Of a stretch of DNA of 64,000 nucleotides, positions 58,114 through 64,000 are shown piece by piece. The notes under the pieces were generated by a model. It ran no database searches and was not told the origin of the DNA. It was given only the letters and a program-made list of their open reading frames with translations. Position 1 is the first letter of the stretch; the number at the start of each line of letters is the position of its first letter. The position numbers and the translations under genes are program-made. The stretch is from positions 30,591,806 to 30,655,805 of the forward strand of contig NC_081183.1 of the NCBI RefSeq assembly GCF_029867415.1. The letters run 5' to 3'. This stretch comes from Vicia villosa. Taxonomy: Eukaryota; Streptophyta; Magnoliopsida; Fabales; Fabaceae.

Positions 58114-60903
58114 GCAGGCTTTACTTCTTTCTTTTTTCTTTTCTTTTTGATTCATTCTTTTTTTGAACAAGTCGTATGATCATGAATATCTGACTTGTTG
58201 GAAGTTCATAGTGACTGCCTAAGTCTTTGATTGATGAGAAATTACCATTTTGGTATTGATGTCTCGACCTCCTGATGTGAGGGATAATCATGATGTCTCA
58301 ACCTCTTGAAGTGAGAGATAACCGTTGTAGATTTAATTTTCCTCAATCTTTTGAAAGATAACCATTATTGTATCTTTAGATGTGTGCTCCTGATGAATTT
58401 TGAATGCTCAATCAGGTTAACTGAATACTACCCGCCCCTGGGGTTAAAAATAAGGGTTTTTATAGAGAAAAGAAACTCCTACTTCGAAGGCTCAAAGGGG
58501 TTAACGAGGGTTTCACTCCCTTATATCTCCAGTGTTTGGGAATTTGAAACAATGCCTGTACATCATCAACAGGGTTCTACTCAAAAGCATACCATTTGAG
58601 GTTCTTGGTATCATGTTCATCATTCTCCCTTTGGAGTTATCATGCTTTGTTAACAAGAGTTACGTATCACAAAAAACCATATAAAAACATATATGAGCAA
58701 AAGCGAATGGATTTTTTCAAGACAAACATATCCAATGCATTATGATATAGTTCAAAACAAACAAGTTTTGCATGCAACCGTATTGAACAAAGCAAGAAAG
58801 CTTAAACATGAACATGCATGATGATTTAAGAATTGCCAATGTTGAGGAGATCTTCTCCGTATTGCCTTATTGCTTCAAAAGATCCGCTAAGTCAAAGAAG
58901 AACTTCAATTCTGGCCTTCAAGTGCGAATATGATAGCCTTTGAATCAATCAGGTCTTGAATCTTGTTTTTGAATGTGTGACAACCTTCACTCAGATAACC
59001 AAGTGCGGCATAGTGAAAAACACACCAAGTGTTGCATATGTTCAGGTAGAACACTTTAGATCACTTCCTGGAAGAAGATTTCGGCAAATTCATACAGAAG
59101 TTGCAAGTGTCTAGCTTTTAGGGATTCGAGCAATGCAAATGGTGCAATGCTCAAGATAGACAGTGTCTTGCTTATCCCTCGTGCGGGAGCCCCAAAATAG
59201 CGACTAGAGTTTGTGAATGCTTTAGGGATTTGAGCTGCCAATGATGCGAACTCAAGAACACGGAGTCTTGCTTATCCCTCGGTCGGGAGCCCTAAATATA
59301 GCTGCTGAAATAGAAAACACCATCATGAATGGAGGAAACTTGTATTACTATCAGCAAACAACAATAACCTCTGCGCTTGGCCACCAAAGTCATTACTTGG
59401 AACACACAACAGTTGTTGGGAAGGAAGCCTCTAGCAGTACAAGTTGCAAGTGATTCTCATGAGTTACCTCCTCAAGGAAGACCAACATTCTACTTGCAGT
59501 AGATGAAATGAGATTGACCAGTAGAAACCATTATGAATGAACTCAAACCTCTCAGCATCGAGCAAGTTCTGAACTCTTTGTACTACAACACCTTGTAAGG
59601 CTTGACATTATGATCAGGTGCCCCAGAATGGAAAACACCGAGTATCGTCATCGAAATCAGGAGAGCTATCTGTGGTGAGAAACACCTAAAGCAACGAATC
59701 TTAACCGATTGAAATTCCATCAAACAGGAAAGCAACTGAACACCAGGCATGGAGATTACATCAACTTGCTTCTTACTCTTTCCGTCTCTGTTAACAAGCA
59801 AAGGTTACTGAAAAGGACACTCCAAGAGGAGGAGGTAACTCAGGATGTGAAGCAGAACCTTGAGAATGAGAGGCGTCTCTGTAGAACACTTCTGATTATA
59901 GTCTGGCAGAAAATTCTAGCGAAGTCACACGGAATTTGTAATGCTTTAGGGATTCGAGCAATGCGAATGGTGCAATGCTCAAGATAGACAATGTCTTGCT
60001 TATCCCTCGTTCGGGAGCCCCAAGCAACTTCAAAGACTTGCAAATATTAACATCACGACCAGGTGCCCCAGAATGGAACTCACACCTAGTGTCATCGTCA
60101 TTAAGCAAAGAATATGTAGACATCCCCATAGTACGGAGCTTAACCAGTTGCAAATAAAGCAAGCATGGAAGCAAATGAGCATAAGACATGAAAATCATAT
60201 AGACTTGTCTTTCGGTCCTCTTTTGTCAAGAACATACCCCTTGAATTCCTGAGAGAAAGGAGATTAGCTGCTAACGAGGAGCTTCTGATACCGCAAGGTT
60301 GTGGAAGAGATCTACAAAGTTCTCCTCGAGTTTTTCTTACTAAGAGTCCTTGAGCATGGGTCATAACTTGCATGTCTTCATAAACAACCCCAACTGAGCT
60401 TTCACCTTGGCAAACTCCCCATAAAGTTGTTCCATGACTAATCTTTGAACATACAATAAGAACAAGTCAAGTCTCTGAGTCTGGTGAGAGAATACCAAGT
60501 CTGAATAAGAGATCCTCGACTCTGAACACCTGTTATGCATGAGATGTATGAGATGCATGATATGCGTGCAATGCCATGTTCATTCAATTTCCAAGGAATC
60601 CTCGTGTTTTGATTTTTAGCAAACAAGAGGTGGAAAAGCTCGGCACGAGGCTTAAAGTTATGATTCCTTGGAAATGAAAGGAACATGTATGCTACTTATT
60701 TTTTGTACATCATTTTTTGGAAAGTAAATATGCAATGATGCAAGGTGGTGGGACTTTGGATGTCTCCCATCGAACATGTCTAGATTTCCTCAAAGTTACA
60801 CGACCCAGGTTCAAAGGTTCGACACCAATTCGGAACTCCCCGTAGATCACGGGACACAATCAATAGAAACAGAACCATGGTCACCATCACATGAACAAAA
60901 CCA
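58114..60903 (-). other. C2 internal region with diverged repeated modules
   Basis: Three copies of a module containing TTTAGGGATTCGAGCAATGC and GTCTTGCTTATCCCTCG (then CGGGAGCCCC) lie at about 59117-59195, 59219-59300 and 59943-60025. GGTGCCCCAGAATGGAA occurs at about 59616 and 60061. Short ORFs over these modules are repeat artefacts. No gag, protease, RT or integrase motif is seen. Confidence 0.6.
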
Positions 60904-60995
60904 CTCGAACAAGAACCAAAGTAACCCTCGAACACGAACAACAGTAACCCTCGAACAAGAACAACGGTAACTCTCGACCAAGAACCAAAGTCACC
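60904..60995 (-). repeat. 23-bp tandem repeat, four units
   Basis: Units start at 60904, 60927, 60950 and 60973 with core CTCGAACAAGAAC.A.GTAACC. The array lies about 450 bp inside the 5' LTR end, in the RNA leader of C2. Confidence 0.8.
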
Positions 60996-61420
60996 ATCAA
61001 TGTACCTGTTAAGCAATGATTGATTCCCGCCCCACTCACGGGTAAATCTAGGCCAAGGTAGGTCAAAAAGCCAACAGAAGATCGAATGTAGGCGCTATCA
61101 TACGATATTGCCTCATTCCACCAAGCTCTGCCCGTGGATACGTGATCAGATCAATCAGGCATACGCCTTCTGTCCATCACGGCCACTCTAGTCCTAGTTC
61201 CTGTGGTATCACTCATAGCCTGGGTATTGAGCCTCTTACCTCTTGAAACACCCACCCACAGATAGAAATCCAGACAGTCCAGAATATGATGCAGAAAAGT
61301 AAAAGCGCACATAGAATGCAATGCAAATAGGTAAATATGCAAAGCAATAAAACACCCAAAGATAAACACACAAGCGCTAGGATCGACTCGCTGAGTCCGG
61401 ACCAGCAACAGGTCGAGACG

Positions 61421-61438
61421 TCCCCAGCAGAGTTGCCA
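61421..61438 (-). other. C2 primer-binding site (tRNA-Arg type)
   Basis: Minus-strand TGGCAACTCTGCTGGGGA begins two bases after the 5' LTR end. It is similar to the Ogre PBS. Confidence 0.75.
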
Positions 61439-61440
61439 GC

Positions 61441-63481
61441 TGTCGCTACCGCGAAAATTAACAGAGTCGCCACTAACATATTTATCCTGAAAAGGAAGGG
61501 AATGCCAGCAAACCACAAAACAAAACGACGGTCTCACGACCAGAGAAAAAGGGTAAGGGAGTCGGTTACGCGAGGGGAAGGTGTTAGCACCCCACGCGCC
61601 CATCGTACTCGATGGTATCCACGCCTGCGTCTAGATCTATGGGTGTGTAACAAATCTACGCTAATCTGGACTAAGATGAATGCAGAATGTAGGGAAAAGA
61701 AATAATTGTGCTCGCACGGGCCCTACCCCGCTGCCTACGTATCTGTTTTGCAGAATCAGAGCTACCGTAGCTCGGCTAACTAGTTTCTGTTTGTTTTGTG
61801 TTTTTTAGGTGAACAAGTTACATTCACACTCCGCTGCTCGACCTTTGGAGGCTTACGCTTGGGAATGGAGCGGAAATAACAAGCTCTTAAGAAAAGAAAA
61901 TCAAAGAGTGTGGTTTGTGTTTTAAAGAATGCATGAGGAAAACCTAAGCTAAGGGGGAAAGCTTGCTACCTAATGTTATCATACAAAGGGTACAAGTCTA
62001 AGCTAAGCTAACAACCTACGAGAAAAAGGGGAAGCATACAATAATATCACACAAACGAGCATCCGCTCGTAAAGCAAACAAACTAACGGTACTGACCGAA
62101 TGGTAGAAAAGCGGTCCCGCCATAGCCAAGGGGAGCAGCTCAACCCAAGTCAACCAAGCATTAGACCTCGCGAAAATGATCGGGCCATAGACAAGAGGGC
62201 GGTCCCCTCTCAGCAACCAAGCCGTCACGGATCGTAAAGGAAAACGGTGCGTGCGTACACCGAGCATCAATGTCGAGCGACGCGAGCTATAGGAAAGGCG
62301 GGGGTCCGGCTGCATGAACCCTTTTCCTGACATACTCGATAACAAGATCTTGTGCAGGTTCAGAAGCGAGCAACGCGTAGCGTGCGCATACTGAACAGAC
62401 TCGATGAGACTAGGCGGGGGTTGATTGCTAACCCTTTCCGCATGCCTTCCATGAGGACTTAACGGAGTGCCATATAGGACTTATTACACCGTGACTCCCT
62501 GCCGCAAAGCACAAATATAAACACACCAACAAAAACAGAGCCTCTTTCGAGGGCTTGGCCAGATGCATGTCTAGGTCCTACTTCTCATGTTAAAGGATGA
62601 TGCGAGAAAGCGATAAAAGGGACAAGGAGACGATACCGAACGGATAGCAAATCCGCAATGAGCTAGCAAGCGTAAGCAGAGAAGTCCGGAATACTTCGTG
62701 TAAGCCAACATCAAGCAAAGTCGGAAAGCATCGTCGTGAAAAGCAATCACGAGCGACATGTGGTACGCGTCGAACATAACCACGCAAGCAACCTGCAAGA
62801 GAAACACAAGCCAGACAATACAGGAATATACATCTCAATGAATGAGAGATCAAATGAATCGATCGGAAATACGTTCGTGTCCCACAAATAAAGTGGAACA
62901 CGGTGCAAATCAAGTTGCATCGGAAGGGAATTCGTGTCTCACAAATAAAGTGGAACACGAAGCAATCAAATCACAATCGAACCCTCTCAAAGTACCTCGC
63001 ACATCTCAGCAAACAAATCAGTAATAACAAGGAGACACGCACCCGCCACAAAAAATAATAGAAGTTAAATTCTAAGTAAATTCTAAAACAAAATCTAACA
63101 AGATTAAATTGTTTTTATGACATTTTTATCTAAAAATAAACGAACAAAACTATGTACAAAACAATTAAAGTCTAACAAGCAAAACATTACATTTTTTATT
63201 ATTTCCTTTTATCAATGCGAGAAATCTAATCAAACGTCATATTTTTTATAGCATTTTATCAAAGAATTAAAACTAAGCAATATAGCAAAATATTTAAATT
63301 CTAACAAGAGAACATATTACATGTTTTTTTATTATCTCCTTTTATCAAGTAAAAGTCTAACAAACGTAATTGTTTTTATATTCTTTTATCATGCAAAAGT
63401 AGGAAAAGAAACTAGAAGGGAAATCTAAATTCTAATACAAAATTGAAGTGACACAGGGGGTTTAAAATTGACATTTGGTGT
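61441..63481 (-). repeat. C2 5' LTR, partial (cut by D)
   Basis: It aligns with 50540-52580 with about a dozen substitutions and indels, then is interrupted at TTTGGTGT by another LTR terminus. The remaining ~2.2 kb are outside the window. Confidence 0.88.
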
Positions 63482-64000
63482 TGTCGCTACCGCGAAAAAT
63501 GGATCAGAGTCGCCACTAATATATTCATCCCATCGCGGGAAAGGAATATCAGAAAACCTAACTCAAAACAAGGACAAAGGTCTTTCGACCAGAGAACGGG
63601 GTACGGGAGTCGGTTACGCAAGGGGAAGGTGTTAGCACCCCTCACGCCCATCGTACTCGATGGTATCCACCTATGTTTGTTTCTATCTAAAGGGTGTCTC
63701 TATGTCTAAAACCAAATGCGAATGAATGCAAAAGAAATACGGGGAAAAGAAGGAATTATTTACAAGTGTGTTCGCTTAGGCCCCGCGACCCAATGCCTAC
63801 GTATCCTTTTCAGGAATCAGAACGACCGTAGTTCGGCTCCATAGTTTCCATTTGTTTTGTGTTTTTTAGTTGAACAGCGGTTAAGGTCACAATCCACGAT
63901 GCTCGACCTTTGGAGACTTATACGCCTAGTTTGGAAAGGACTTAACATGTTCTTAAGCGCCTAACAAGGCAAAAGAAAATGAACTTGGGTTTGTGTTTTT
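63482..64000 (-). mobile_element. D: LTR end of a further Ogre-related element
   Basis: It starts TGTCGCTACCGCGAAAA like the C2 LTR, then diverges (AATGGATCAGAGTCGCC), while keeping GGAGTCGGTTACGC and the ACTCGATGGTATCCACC block. It is a related but distinct family in minus orientation. It continues past the window end. Confidence 0.7.

Larger units (their letters stand above)
50540..63481 (-). mobile_element. C2: large non-autonomous Ogre-related retrotransposon
   Basis: Minus orientation. The 3' LTR is 50540-54796, the internal region 54797-61440 (6.6 kb), and the 5' LTR starts at 61441 and is interrupted at 63481. The PBS (TGGCAACTCTGCTGGGGA) and PPT (AATAGGGGCAGC) are like those of Ogre. 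No gag, pol or ORF1 similarity is visible in the internal region, so it is a LARD-like derivative that would depend on an autonomous Ogre/Tat element. By eye the LTRs differ at about a dozen of 2040 shared positions (about 0.6 percent). It retains Ogre-like 3' structural elements (55053-55678, 58026-58113). Confidence 0.82.

Overview
This is nuclear plant DNA, almost certainly from a legume with a large genome. A Fabeae species (pea, vetch, lentil or grass-pea type) is my inference. The basis is one host gene with plant introns, abundant AT-rich MITEs, and a 23 kb Ogre (Ty3/gypsy, Tat lineage) retrotransposon, a family that is especially abundant in Fabeae. Only one ordinary gene is visible: a six-exon gamete-expressed GEX1/KAR5 nuclear-fusion gene on the minus strand at 3418-5672. 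Nearly everything else is transposable-element sequence.

Layout. 1-1498: tip of a gypsy LTR, then the decayed 3' end of a LINE. 1500-3417: MITE debris and a 193 bp TRIM-like solo LTR with a perfect target-site duplication (TSD). 3418-5672: GEX1. 5673-12438: AT-rich spacer, a MITE, a decayed element split by an LTR-like block, and a 37-bp minisatellite. 12439-15596: plus-strand Tekay-type LTR carrying a Tourist-like MITE. 15597-46849: a minus-strand Tekay-type chromovirus whose integrase gene is split by an Athila-like solo LTR (18312-19484) and by a complete Ogre (19506-42616, TSD TCTTG). 46850-64000: a nest of Ogre-related elements. A plus-strand LTR (C1) sits in the chromovirus 5' LTR, a minus-strand non-autonomous element (C2, 50540 to 63481 and beyond) sits in C1, and a third LTR (D) sits in C2.

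Ogre looks recent and structurally intact. Its two 5254 bp LTRs differ at only about ten positions by eye. It has a tRNA-Arg-type primer site, ORF1, a gag-protease ORF, a frame-consistent intron, and a polyprotein with reverse transcriptase, two RNase H domains and integrase. The chromovirus is pseudogenised.

The most striking unexplained signal is RNA structure. Ogre carries arrays of short hairpins with a near-uniform 8-nt loop and compensatory stem changes, both in its leader (LTR) and just upstream of its 3' LTR. The coding-less relative C2 carries an analogous array with a different, 6-nt loop at the same place. Both also have covarying hairpins at the position of the pol 3' end. The non-autonomous copy lost its genes but kept these structures, which points to cis-acting roles such as packaging, dimerisation or priming. 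That role is inference; the pairing and covariation are read from the sequence.
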